Source: JAANXG01 sp963731035
Lineage (GTDB): Bacteria > Pseudomonadota > Gammaproteobacteria > Arenicellales > JAANXG01
Assembly: GCA_963731035.1 (NCBI GenBank)
Contig: CAVSUY010000021.1
Location: forward strand, 62,001 to 126,000
Length of the DNA: 64,000 bases
Direction: 5' to 3'
In this document: positions 18,678 through 27,430 of the stretch, in pieces
Layout: every line of letters starts with the position of its first letter
Numbering within the stretch: the first letter of the stretch is position 1
Notes under the pieces: generated by a model
What the model saw: only the letters and a program-made list of their open reading frames with translations
Told to the model about the DNA's origin: nothing
The model's database searches: none
Position numbers and translations under genes: made by a program

Positions 18678-19808
18678 TCAGGCTTCCATCATCGCGTTGA
18701 CGACGGATGCGTTGACGCTCCTTACGTCGAACCTGTCCACCGCCATCGCCCTCGACCGCCGTCCCATGGCCTCGATCAGTTCCCGATGCGCCATGAACTT
18801 CTCCATCGCGTCTTTCAGGCGTCCGGGATCCCGGGGCGGGACCAGGTAGCCGTTCTTCCCCTCTTCCACGGTCTCGCGGCAACCCGGTACATCCGTGGTG
18901 ACTATGGGTTTGCCCATCGACATTGCCTCCAGCGCAGCGCGAGGGAGCCCCTCGCGATAAGAGGGCAGAACGAACACATCATAGTTGTTCAGCGCGCCCG
19001 CGACGTCGTCCGTCTCGCCCAGGTACTCGATCAGTCCGTCCCGGACCCACCGCTCGACCTCGGCGCGCGGAATCGCCGCCGGATTGTCGTCGAACGGCCC
19101 CAGCAGCGCGCAACGCGCAGGCTTCCCCTCCGCTTTCAACGCTCTCGCGGCCGCCACGTACTCGCGCACGCCTTTGTCTGCGAGCAACCGGCCGACCAAA
19201 AGGTATCCGACGCGTCCATCCTGTGCCTTGGCTGGCGTTTCGGCCGGACCAGGGTGGAAGCGGTCCGTGTCGATGCCCGTGCCGGCCAGCACCAAGGCCT
19301 GGGAGGGGTCGACAATGCCCCGCTGAATGAAGAACCGGGCGTCGTCGGGATTCTGGAAGAAAACCCGGCGATTGGACGACAACGCCAGCTTGTACGCTGC
19401 GGCGGCCAACGAGGCCAGCAGGCGTCGTGCCGGCCCCTGCCCTAGAAAGACGTATCCCAGGCCCGTAATCATCGAGCAGACCCTCTGAATCCCCGCCAAC
19501 CGGGCGGCAATCGAGCCGTATATGGCCGGCTTTATGCTGAAGTTCAGTACCATGTCGGGCCTTTCCCGCTTCAGGATCGAATACAGGTTCACCACCGACG
19601 CCACCTCCCGCAGAGGATTCATTCCCTTCCGGCTGAGGGTGAGATCCACGCAGCCGGCGCCGATTCGCTCCAGCTCCGAAACGGCGGCATCGACGGGCGC
19701 CACGCAGGTGACCGACCAGCCCCTCTCCACCATATTCAAAATAAGTTCCAAATAGTGCAGCTTCAGATAGTGCATGGTGTTATGCACCATCACCACCTTC
19801 TTCCTCAT
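18678..19808 (-). CDS. GT4 glycosyltransferase
   Basis: The 376-residue GT-B enzyme starts at the ATG at 19808, which overlaps the TGA of the asnB-like gene; the longer open frame upstream lies inside asnB and was rejected. The N-terminal domain has NTMHYLKLHYLELILNM and FSIKPAIYGSIAARLAG, as in PglA/WbnK-type transferases acting on lipid-linked sugars. The C-terminal donor domain shows VLPSYREGLPRAALEAMSMG (Glu-x7-Glu) and TTDVPGCRETVEEGKNG. It probably adds the second sugar after the WcaJ-type initiator encoded next to it, a common pairing. The sugar is unknown. Confidence 0.9.
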   Translation of the reverse strand: MRKKVVMVHNTMHYLKLHYLELILNMVERGWSVTCVAPVDAAVSELERIGAGCVDLTLSRKGMNPLREVASVVNLYSILKRERPDMVLNFSIKPAIYGSIAARLAGIQRVCSMITGLGYVFLGQGPARRLLASLAAAAYKLALSSNRRVFFQNPDDARFFIQRGIVDPSQALVLAGTGIDTDRFHPGPAETPAKAQDGRVGYLLVGRLLADKGVREYVAAARALKAEGKPARCALLGPFDDNPAAIPRAEVERWVRDGLIEYLGETDDVAGALNNYDVFVLPSYREGLPRAALEAMSMGKPIVTTDVPGCRETVEEGKNGYLVPPRDPGRLKDAMEKFMAHRELIEAMGRRSRAMAVDRFDVRSVNASVVNAMMEA

Positions 19809-21808
19809 GTATTGGCCGCGTTCCAGGACTGAAACATCAACACATCCCACAGGTAGTAGTGCCAGTCGCCCTTCCGATCGAGATGCGCGTTCCACATCGC
19901 ACGGATCGGGCCAGGCTCGAAATATCCCTCGCGCCGGAGCCGGTCCTCGGCGAGGAGATCCTCGGCCCAATCACGCAGTGGACCCCGGAGCCAGTCATCG
20001 ATCGGCACCCCGAACCCCATCTTGGGCCGGTCGATCAATTCGGCCGGAATGTAGCGGTTCAATACTTTGCGCAGCAGATACTTCCCCCTCCCATTGCGCA
20101 CCTTCAGATGCAATGGCAGCGTCCAGGCCCACTCCACGAGTCTGTGGTCCAGCAACGGCACCCGCACCTCCAGGCTCACGGCCATACTGGCCCGGTCCAC
20201 TTTTGTCAGGATATCGTCCGGAAGATAGGTCAGGGTGTCAACGTACATCATCTGGTCATACGGCGCCTTCACGCGCTCTGGCGGCCTGCCGCAGGGTTCG
20301 CGGGAACCCGTCGCAGCGCCGCCCAGTATCACCCGGTCCGGCCTCTTCCAGTGGGACACCATCGAGTCGTAGAAGCACGGGAAGTCGCGGACCGCCAGCA
20401 ACTCGCGGAGCCGTCGAAGCTGGTCGGCACCGCCCTTCAACTGCACCTGGTCGGATATCGTCCGTCCGGCCAGCTCCACCAGCGTCGATCCCAGGCGTTC
20501 CGGCAACAGCGACAATCCGGCGCCGAGCATCCGTCGGAGGGGCAACGGTATCGCCTCCAGCCTGCCCCACAATCGATCCGAGATGGCATAGCGTGTGTAG
20601 CCGCCGAACAGCTCGTCTCCGGCGTCACCGCTCAACGCCACCGTGACCTGGGAGCGGGCAAGCTTCGAAACCAGGTAAGTGGGAATCTGCGACGAATCGG
20701 CGAACGGCTCATCATACAGGTCGGGAAGGCGCGGGATGACTTCTCTGGCCTCCGCCGGCGTCACGTACAGCTCGGTATGATCGGTTCCGAAGTGGCGCGC
20801 CACCGCTTTCGCGTGCTCGGCTTCGTTGTATTTGGCCTCGGCGAAGCCTACGGTGAAGGTTCGAACCGGAATCGTGCTCTGGGACTGCATCGCCGCCACC
20901 ACCAGCGATGAGTCGATGCCTCCCGACAGGAGTGCCCCGAGAGGCACATCCGATATCATCTGGCGCCTGACCGCGTCCTGGAGTCGCCGTTCAAGCTCGT
21001 CCGCCGCTTCGTCTTCATCGATGTCGGGACGCCGATGGATACCGTCCACTACATCGTGAAGCGACCAGTATGCCTGGGGCTGGACGACGCCGGTGCCGGT
21101 GCCGGTCCCGGTGCGGGGCTCGGGCGAGAAGTTCGCGGAATCCACCGCGTCGCGTGCCGTGATCCTGAGAAAGCTGCCTGGCGGCAGCTTGTAGACACTG
21201 TCGTAGATACTGAACGGCGCGTCGATGTACCCGTACCGGAGCAGGCGTGCCAGCGCCTCGCGGTTCACTCCGCCGCGCCACGAGGGGTACCGGCGAAGGG
21301 CCTTGATCTCCGAAGCGAACGCCAGCGCCCCGCCAAACCAACCGAAGTACAGCGGTTTCTCGCCGAGCCGGTCCCGGGCCAGGTACAGCGCCCCCTCCTG
21401 CCTGTCCCAGACGGCGAATGCGAACATTCCCACCAGACACGCGAGGGCCGCCGGCACGCCCAGCCGCTCTACCGTGGCCAGCAGTACCTCCGTATCGGAA
21501 GTGCCCTGGAACCGGACGCCGTCCCGAGCCGCGTCCCGCGCCAGTTCCTTAAAGTTGTAGATCTCGCCGTTGTAGGAAATGACGAATCGTCCGCTCGCCG
21601 ACGACATCGGCTGGTGACCCTGACGGCTGCGGTCGATGATCGACAACCGTCGGTGGCCGAGACCCACACCCGACTCAATGTCGCACCACTCACCCGAATC
21701 GTCCGGCCCCCGGTGGGCCAGTTCGTCGGCCATGCGCCGGGCAACGGCGGTCAACTCGTCTCCAGTCACCTGACCCGTCGGGTCAATGAAGCCGGCGATT
21801 CCGCACAT
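19805..21808 (-). CDS. asnB: Asparagine synthetase (glutamine-hydrolysing) family amidotransferase
   Basis: The 667-residue protein begins MCGIAGFIDPTG, so Cys2 is the glutaminase nucleophile after Met removal. AHRGPDDSGEW and FVISYNGEIYNFKELA complete the class II glutaminase domain. The synthetase domain carries the PP-loop LLSGGIDSSLVVAAM near residue 290 and LSGDAGDELFGGYTRY. Homologues within glycan loci are thought to amidate sugar acids or peptidyl groups instead of making free asparagine. UDP-galacturonate from the local Ugd and epimerase would offer a carboxyl target; this is inference. A short GT-dipeptide repeat (around 21095) lies in the linker. It overlaps the downstream GT4 by 4 bp and the upstream one by 26 bp. 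Confidence 0.92.
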   Translation of the reverse strand: MCGIAGFIDPTGQVTGDELTAVARRMADELAHRGPDDSGEWCDIESGVGLGHRRLSIIDRSRQGHQPMSSASGRFVISYNGEIYNFKELARDAARDGVRFQGTSDTEVLLATVERLGVPAALACLVGMFAFAVWDRQEGALYLARDRLGEKPLYFGWFGGALAFASEIKALRRYPSWRGGVNREALARLLRYGYIDAPFSIYDSVYKLPPGSFLRITARDAVDSANFSPEPRTGTGTGTGVVQPQAYWSLHDVVDGIHRRPDIDEDEAADELERRLQDAVRRQMISDVPLGALLSGGIDSSLVVAAMQSQSTIPVRTFTVGFAEAKYNEAEHAKAVARHFGTDHTELYVTPAEAREVIPRLPDLYDEPFADSSQIPTYLVSKLARSQVTVALSGDAGDELFGGYTRYAISDRLWGRLEAIPLPLRRMLGAGLSLLPERLGSTLVELAGRTISDQVQLKGGADQLRRLRELLAVRDFPCFYDSMVSHWKRPDRVILGGAATGSREPCGRPPERVKAPYDQMMYVDTLTYLPDDILTKVDRASMAVSLEVRVPLLDHRLVEWAWTLPLHLKVRNGRGKYLLRKVLNRYIPAELIDRPKMGFGVPIDDWLRGPLRDWAEDLLAEDRLRREGYFEPGPIRAMWNAHLDRKGDWHYYLWDVLMFQSWNAANT

Positions 21809-22931
21809 CCAACAGCACCTCGGAGTACAGGTTCTCGTAGCAGCGCGCCACGCGGGGCAGGTTGTACCGCTCCTCTATCCTTTTCCGCGCTTCCAGACCC
21901 AGTTCTCGGCGCGCGAGCGCCGGCATCGCGAGCAGATCGACACAGGCATCAGCCAGCGCCCGGGGATCCGCCGGCGGCACCACGCGGCCGGTCGCACCGA
22001 CGATGCGCGACGAATCCCCGACGTCCGTGACCACGCAGGCCACGCCGCAGGCCATGGCTTCACCGACGACGTTCGGGAACCCCTCCCCGCAAGAGGAGGA
22101 AACCGCCAGGTCCAGGGCCGCGTTCAGCCTCGGCACATCTTCCCGGTTACCCAGCAGCTTGAATCGGTCGCGGATACCGCTGTCGTTGATCCAATGGACC
22201 AGTTCCGTGTTGTGCCAGTCGATGCCGCTGCCCGCCATGACGAAGTAGACCTGTCCCGTCACCGCCGCAATGCGGGGGGCCGCTTCCACGAAGGTACGGT
22301 GGTCCTTTTGCGGATCGAAGCGTCCAACGCGCCCCACCAGCAGCGCGTCCGCGGACAGGTCCAACTCGCTGCGCAGGCCGCCGCGCGCCGCCGGGGCGGG
22401 CCGGAACGCGTCCAGGTCGAAGCCGTTGGGAATGACCGTCAGTTTGCTCGCGCAGAATCCGAACCTCTCGTGGCTCACCCGCGCCGCTTCCGATCCGCAG
22501 ACGATGCGGGCCGGTATCCGTTTGGACAACCGCGCGCATAAACGCACCAGTCTCAGGGTGGACGGCTTGTTGAGGCCGGGATCCAGGTTGCTTTGCCGGA
22601 TGTTCCATATCACCGGCAGTCCGGAAGCCACCGCGGCGAGCCCTCCCACCAGGTCGGCGTGGTACAGCCAGGTCTGCACGATATCGGGTGGATTCGTTCG
22701 CCACCGCCGGACGAGCCGCAGGACGCCCCACGCGCTTCTGATGTCCTTCTTCAGATGCATCGCCCGAACGGAAACACCGAGATCGCGCAACCGGCCACCG
22801 ACCGCGCCCATGCTCGACAGCGACGTAACCCCATGCCTGAATTCCCCCCCGGAGCCGCGGAGCAGCTTCTGCAGCATCAACTCCGCGCCGCCGACGTCCA
22901 GGCCGGTAATGACATGCTCGACGGACGTCAT
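21783..22931 (-). CDS. GT4 glycosyltransferase
   Basis: A 382-residue GT-B enzyme with both domains intact. The N-terminus has HVITGLDVGGAELMLQKLL, and QTWLYHADLVGGLAA follows. The C-terminal domain includes VGRFDPQKDHRTFVEAAP and SSCGEGFPNVVGEAMACG, the Glu-x7-Glu donor-binding motif, then VVTDVGDSSRIVG. It resembles the GT4 encoded at 24257-25411, and the two may be paralogues acting on successive sugars. It overlaps asnB by 26 bp downstream. Linkage and sugar are not predictable from sequence alone. Confidence 0.92.
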   Translation of the reverse strand: MTSVEHVITGLDVGGAELMLQKLLRGSGGEFRHGVTSLSSMGAVGGRLRDLGVSVRAMHLKKDIRSAWGVLRLVRRWRTNPPDIVQTWLYHADLVGGLAAVASGLPVIWNIRQSNLDPGLNKPSTLRLVRLCARLSKRIPARIVCGSEAARVSHERFGFCASKLTVIPNGFDLDAFRPAPAARGGLRSELDLSADALLVGRVGRFDPQKDHRTFVEAAPRIAAVTGQVYFVMAGSGIDWHNTELVHWINDSGIRDRFKLLGNREDVPRLNAALDLAVSSSCGEGFPNVVGEAMACGVACVVTDVGDSSRIVGATGRVVPPADPRALADACVDLLAMPALARRELGLEARKRIEERYNLPRVARCYENLYSEVLLDVRNRRLH

Positions 22932-22962
22932 CGCACCGGGACCCTTCGCTGTGTTGTCGCCC

Positions 22963-24264
22963 TCACGCCGCTTTCCTTTCCAATAAAGCCTCCACCCGGG
23001 AGATGAGCAACGGGGCGCCGGAGAGAAACAGCATCCAATTGGTCAGGACGTGATGACGCAGTCCCTGGCCGTAGTTCGTCGTCCCCATGGCCCACATGGC
23101 CGTCATGGAACCGTACAGCAGCAGTAGTACAAGTAAGGCTCGGCGCCGGTCGCCGCCGGAGAGGTACAGCGCAAGGAACGACGCTATCAGCAGCCCGGCG
23201 CGCATCAGGGCTTCACCGCAGGCGTAGACGTCCTGGAAACCGGCAATCCGCCATGGAAACGGGGCGAACAGGTAGTTCACGTAGACCAGGCCGGCGCTGA
23301 GCACGAAGCGTGACACCGAAGCGTCACTCAACTCGACGGTGAAGGCCGTGCGGGGCTGGGCCTTGTTCGTAGTCTCACGATACCCGACTAAGCTGTGGAT
23401 CGGATGTTTTCCAGCCATCTTCAGGTAATTGTCTCCGGCCGGGGTCCGGACAAGTCCGATAACAAGCAGGCCGATGACGACCGCCGCGGCCACACCGGAC
23501 AGGGCTATCAGGGTTCGCCGCGATGCTTTTCCGCGACCGAGCAGCGGCACCATGAAGATGATCGCCGCCGCCACCAGCGCGTAAAGCAGAAGCAGCTGGT
23601 GAAACAAACCCATGGCCAGCAGCGAACCGATGCATGCGGGCGCGGCCCACCAGGCGGGGCGAAGGAATGCGCGCAGCCCGCCGTATACACCGACCAGGAG
23701 GAGGAGAAGCTCGAACGGCTCTCTCAGGGTCAGGGAGCTGAAAATGACCATCGAGGGGAGCAAACCAAAGATCAACACCAGCCAAGGCGCGTGCCGGTCG
23801 ATCCCGAGCAGATCCACGATGCGCACGAATATCAGACAGGAAAGCACAAACGCCATGACCGAGACCTCTCCGCCGGTCAATACGGAATCCCCCCAGAAGA
23901 TGTGAAACAGGGCGAGAAAGTTCACATAGAACCGCATGCCGATCCGCAGCCCCCTCTCGGCGAAATCACTGTGGCCCGCGTAGCTGTTGAATGTCTGCGC
24001 GTCGTACTCTCCTCCCGGCAGTGTAAAGGCATGGGCATTCACCAGCACGGCGATATGATGCGCGAGCACAACCAGGCAGACGACCACCAGAAGCTTCCGG
24101 TCCCGTACGATCCGCGGGTCGAACGCGACGACCAGGAAACTCAGGAACATGAAAAACCAGCCGCCGCGCTCGAACTCACCAATAAAGCTGACACCGACTC
24201 CGGCGCAAACTACGCCCAGAAGCCAGAGGCTTTTCGCAAATGGACTCAGTGTGCCCTCAGGCAC
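22963..24264 (-). CDS. Multi-pass membrane protein, probable Wzy/EpsG-like polymerase
   Basis: About 433 residues with 10-12 hydrophobic helices. I placed the start at the GTG at 24264, which overlaps the end of the upstream GT4 gene by 8 bp; a longer frame exists but intrudes further into that gene. Features seen in Wzy-type proteins are a large loop (residues about 60-95) and a charged segment after a late helix, TTNYGQGLRHHVLTNWM. Wzy proteins join repeat units in the periplasm. There is no recognisable Wzx flippase nearby, although the MsbA-type exporter at 34237-36099 could serve. Family assignment is by topology, size and position. Confidence 0.6.
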   Translation of the reverse strand: MPEGTLSPFAKSLWLLGVVCAGVGVSFIGEFERGGWFFMFLSFLVVAFDPRIVRDRKLLVVVCLVVLAHHIAVLVNAHAFTLPGGEYDAQTFNSYAGHSDFAERGLRIGMRFYVNFLALFHIFWGDSVLTGGEVSVMAFVLSCLIFVRIVDLLGIDRHAPWLVLIFGLLPSMVIFSSLTLREPFELLLLLVGVYGGLRAFLRPAWWAAPACIGSLLAMGLFHQLLLLYALVAAAIIFMVPLLGRGKASRRTLIALSGVAAAVVIGLLVIGLVRTPAGDNYLKMAGKHPIHSLVGYRETTNKAQPRTAFTVELSDASVSRFVLSAGLVYVNYLFAPFPWRIAGFQDVYACGEALMRAGLLIASFLALYLSGGDRRRALLVLLLLYGSMTAMWAMGTTNYGQGLRHHVLTNWMLFLSGAPLLISRVEALLERKAA

Positions 24265-25411
24265 GCGCCGAGCTCCTGCGGGATCTTTGCAGCAGACGCT
24301 CCAGGGCATCCAGAGTATCAGCGACCAGCTTTTCCATCGAATAGCTCTCCACTATCCGGGTTCTCGCGCGGTCGCGCAGAGCTTCAGGCCGGGCATCCAT
24401 CCGTTCGAGCATGAGCCGCCATCCCGTTGCCAGCGATTCCGGCGAATTCGGGGGAACCACTTCTCCAGTGTCACCCACGATCGTGGCGTTGTCCCCCACA
24501 TCGGTAACCACGCAGGGCGTCCCGCACGCCATGGCCTCGCCGATGACGTTCGGAAACCCTTCGCCGTAGGACGAGCACGTGGCAATGTCGACGGCGTTGT
24601 ACACTGCCGGCATATCGTCCGTCTCGCCGGCCCAGACCAACCTGTCCGTGAGGCCGGCGCGCCGCGCCGCCGCGCGCAGAGTCTCCGCGTAAGCGGGATC
24701 GCCCCCGCCGACGCAGACGAATCGGATGTCCTGCCGGTCGCGGGCGAGCAGCGCCGCCGCCTTGATAAAGGTCATGTGATCCTTCATCGGATCGAGCCGG
24801 GCGACCAGGCCGATGAGAGGTGCCCCATTGGGAACTCCCCACCGCTCGCGGAGCGCCCGGCGGCCGGATTCCCCGGGCTTGAAATAGTGGATATCGAAGC
24901 CATTCGGCAGCAGCAGCAGGATGCGCTCCGGGAAGCCCCGGTTCCTGGCATAGCGCACCCCTGCCTCCGAATTCGAGATAACCATGTCGCAGAAGCGCGC
25001 CAGACGCTGCTCGATCCAGTAGCTCAGGCGCGTCACGAGGTCGTAGCGCGCCAGGTCGACATAGGACGCGGCGATACGGAAGACGAGCCGCGGCCGCCCG
25101 CCGAGGAAAGGCCGAACAATCACGGTGCAGATATTGGGCCCCGGCAGACAGCTGTAGATGACGTCCGGCCTCAATTGATGCAGGCTTCGGCGAAGCCGAG
25201 AGAGGAAGCCGAGGACATCCCAGCGCCCGCCTTTGTCCAGGTACACGATGGGAACTCCATTCTCCTTCAGGACTCGCTCCAGGGCCCCGCCCCCGTAGAA
25301 GGTCAACACCGACACATCGCAGCCGGCAGCCTTGAGACCTCCCGACAAAGCCGTCAGTTGACGTTCCGCGCCGCCGGGCTCCAGCGAGCGCGTCACAAAG
25401 GCGATCTTCAT
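24257..25411 (-). CDS. GT4 glycosyltransferase
   Basis: The 384-residue product starts MKIAFVTRSLEPGGAERQL; an in-frame codon four residues upstream is less likely. The acceptor domain has VIYSCLPGPNICTVIVRP. The donor domain shows GLVARLDPMKDHMTFIKAA and SSYGEGFPNVIGEAMACG with the Glu-x7-Glu pair, then VVTDVGDNATIVGDTGEVV. The strong likeness to the GT4 at 21783-22931 in this last stretch suggests duplication within the locus. It lies between the methyltransferase gene and the Wzy-like gene, overlapping the latter by 8 bp. Confidence 0.92.
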   Translation of the reverse strand: MKIAFVTRSLEPGGAERQLTALSGGLKAAGCDVSVLTFYGGGALERVLKENGVPIVYLDKGGRWDVLGFLSRLRRSLHQLRPDVIYSCLPGPNICTVIVRPFLGGRPRLVFRIAASYVDLARYDLVTRLSYWIEQRLARFCDMVISNSEAGVRYARNRGFPERILLLLPNGFDIHYFKPGESGRRALRERWGVPNGAPLIGLVARLDPMKDHMTFIKAAALLARDRQDIRFVCVGGGDPAYAETLRAAARRAGLTDRLVWAGETDDMPAVYNAVDIATCSSYGEGFPNVIGEAMACGTPCVVTDVGDNATIVGDTGEVVPPNSPESLATGWRLMLERMDARPEALRDRARTRIVESYSMEKLVADTLDALERLLQRSRRSSARA

Positions 25412-25469
25412 TCGATCCTCCACGGGGATTTCCCGGGCGCGGACGTCAGCGGCAAACGGCTATCCGGCA

Positions 25470-26261
25470 TCAACCGCCCCTTCGTCGAGTGAAAAGGTAT
25501 TCGTTGCAGCCGTGGCGGCCCCCGCAGGTGGTCAGCTTGTCGAGTTGGAACCCCCTGGGCCGCAGGAACGCCAGCACCGCGTCCGGGGTGGCGGCCTCAA
25601 AGGGATAGCCTCCCAACCAGTCCTTCATGTCGTACCACAAGGTCATGCCGCGTTCAGGGGAGCGCTTGCCCGTCATGCGCCTCACCAGCCATCTCAACGC
25701 GACGAAATAAGGGGCGTGCACGGCGGTCAGAATCCATCGCAGCGCAACGTTGCGGTTATACATCCGCTTCACGCATCTCCAGTAGCGCGTCAACCAACCC
25801 TGGTGGTTGTATAGAGCGACATACAACATCCCGTTATCGGCCACTCTTCCGGCAGCCTGGTCCAGCGCCTGCCACATCGCGCCGGTGTGGTGGAGCACGC
25901 CCCACGCGTACACCACGTCGAAGGACCCCAGCGTCTTCACGTATTCCACGTCGAGGATGGAGCCCTGCTCGACGTCCCATCCGTCGCCGGCTTCGTCGAA
26001 GCGGTCCCTCAGCGCCCGGGTGCATGCCACCGAATCCGGATCGAAATCGAAGCCGCGGACCCTGGCGCCGAGTCTCCTGGCCGCCAGGCTGAACAGTCCG
26101 CTGCCGGTGCCGATGTCCAGAAACGAAAGACCGTCGAGAGTCTCCCTATCGAGCATGGATGACAGCGATGCCCGGGCCTCGGCAACCTTGGGCTCGTCGA
26201 CCAGCCGGGCGTATTGCATCCAGTTCCTGCCGAAGCCGAAGCGTGGGGATTGTTCGCTCAA
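25470..26261 (-). CDS. Class I SAM-dependent methyltransferase
   Basis: The 263-residue protein has the SAM-binding motif LSFLDIGTGSGLFSLAARRLG near residue 45, an acidic motif II (VRGFDFDPDS), and a motif IV-like DVVYAWGVLHHTGAMWQALD. Such enzymes in glycan loci usually O-methylate a sugar or, less often, help build a branched sugar. The C-terminal 90 residues are basic and aromatic and do not match a domain I know. It stands alone between GT4 genes, with gaps of 46 and 68 nt, so it may be translated independently. Substrate unknown. Confidence 0.85.
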   Translation of the reverse strand: MSEQSPRFGFGRNWMQYARLVDEPKVAEARASLSSMLDRETLDGLSFLDIGTGSGLFSLAARRLGARVRGFDFDPDSVACTRALRDRFDEAGDGWDVEQGSILDVEYVKTLGSFDVVYAWGVLHHTGAMWQALDQAAGRVADNGMLYVALYNHQGWLTRYWRCVKRMYNRNVALRWILTAVHAPYFVALRWLVRRMTGKRSPERGMTLWYDMKDWLGGYPFEAATPDAVLAFLRPRGFQLDKLTTCGGRHGCNEYLFTRRRGG

Positions 26262-26329
26262 CGCAAGGCTCCTATCGGGGCCGCCGTAAGCCGGTGCTCA
26301 CGTGTCCACCGCCGCTCCGTCGGACACCT

Positions 26330-27430
26330 TCACAGTCCACAGGCTCCAATGGTCTCCTCCCACAGACCCATGACCCGGGCGACGCCGAATCGCTCGGCGA
26401 TGTCCGTGGCCCGGCTGCCGAGGTTCCGGCGCAGTGCGGGGTCACCGACAAGGGTGCCCAAGGCGCCGGCAAGGGCGCCGCTGTCCTGTGCTGGAACCAC
26501 GAGACCGTTGACGCCGGGTTCGATCAGGTCATAGACACCGGCACTGTACTCGCTGGCCACGACCGGCATGCCGCATGCCATAGCTTCGCACAAGCCCATC
26601 GGAAAACCTTCGAATCTCGAGCTCAGTACGAATATCCCCGCGGTCCTGAAGTAGGACTGCGGGTGCTTCACCACACCGGGCATGGACACCCGTGATTCGA
26701 TCTCCAGGTGGCGGGCGAGACTCTCCAGCCTGTCCCTCTCGGGACCCTGCCCCAATATCACCAAACGCCAGCCGCCGGCCGCCTCGCCCAGGGCGGCGAC
26801 GGCGTGGAACAGGATGTCGTAGCCCTTCTCGGGCCCCAGTCGGCCGACCGCCAGTATCACCTCCTCCCGTTCCGCACGCGCACCACCGGCCGACGCCTCG
26901 CCGCAGCGAGGCACCGGATTCGGTATCACGACGGCGTTGAACCGGGCGGCGAAAAATTCCAGCGCGGGGCGGTTTAGGACGACAATCAGGCGCGCCCACT
27001 TGTAGCTGATGCGTCTGGCCAGCGACCAGATCCGGACGACCGGACACTTCGCCGGATCCGTATGTTCGGTAACGATGACGGGCAACCCCAGGCCTCGCAT
27101 CGCCAGCAGGACCAGCACGTTGCATTCGGTCATGTAACTGATAATCAGGTCCGGCGCCGCCGCCTTGACGGCCTTTCGGATGGCCGACACCCGGTTCAGG
27201 TTGCGGCGCACGGCCTCACCGGTGCCGGCCGAGCTGCCGAGCAGACCGAGCCCGGTGTATTGGATCCTGGGGTCCAGGGAATAGAACGGAGCGTCGTCCG
27301 GCGACGCCAGGCTCAGGATGAGTACATCCCTGCCCTGCTCCGCCCAGTGGTTCGCCATGGTGGCGAGCACACGCTCGGCGCCCCCCACGTCCAGCGACGA
27401 GATAACGAGCACCACGCGGTTCCAGCTCAT
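26330..27430 (-). CDS. GT4 glycosyltransferase
   Basis: A 366-residue GT-B enzyme. It starts with VVLVISSLDVGGAERVLATMA, continues through ISYMTECNVLVLLAMRGLG and VTEHTDPAKCP, and has the donor motifs VGRLGPEKGYDILFHAVA and LSSRFEGFPMGLCEAMACG (Glu-x7-Glu). The overall pattern matches GalNAc- or GlcNAc-type transferases such as PglH/PglJ relatives, but the specificity cannot be fixed. The start overlaps the stop of the upstream GT2 gene by 4 bp (ATGA). The 68-nt gap downstream holds no clear signal. Confidence 0.92.
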   Translation of the reverse strand: MSWNRVVLVISSLDVGGAERVLATMANHWAEQGRDVLILSLASPDDAPFYSLDPRIQYTGLGLLGSSAGTGEAVRRNLNRVSAIRKAVKAAAPDLIISYMTECNVLVLLAMRGLGLPVIVTEHTDPAKCPVVRIWSLARRISYKWARLIVVLNRPALEFFAARFNAVVIPNPVPRCGEASAGGARAEREEVILAVGRLGPEKGYDILFHAVAALGEAAGGWRLVILGQGPERDRLESLARHLEIESRVSMPGVVKHPQSYFRTAGIFVLSSRFEGFPMGLCEAMACGMPVVASEYSAGVYDLIEPGVNGLVVPAQDSGALAGALGTLVGDPALRRNLGSRATDIAERFGVARVMGLWEETIGACGL

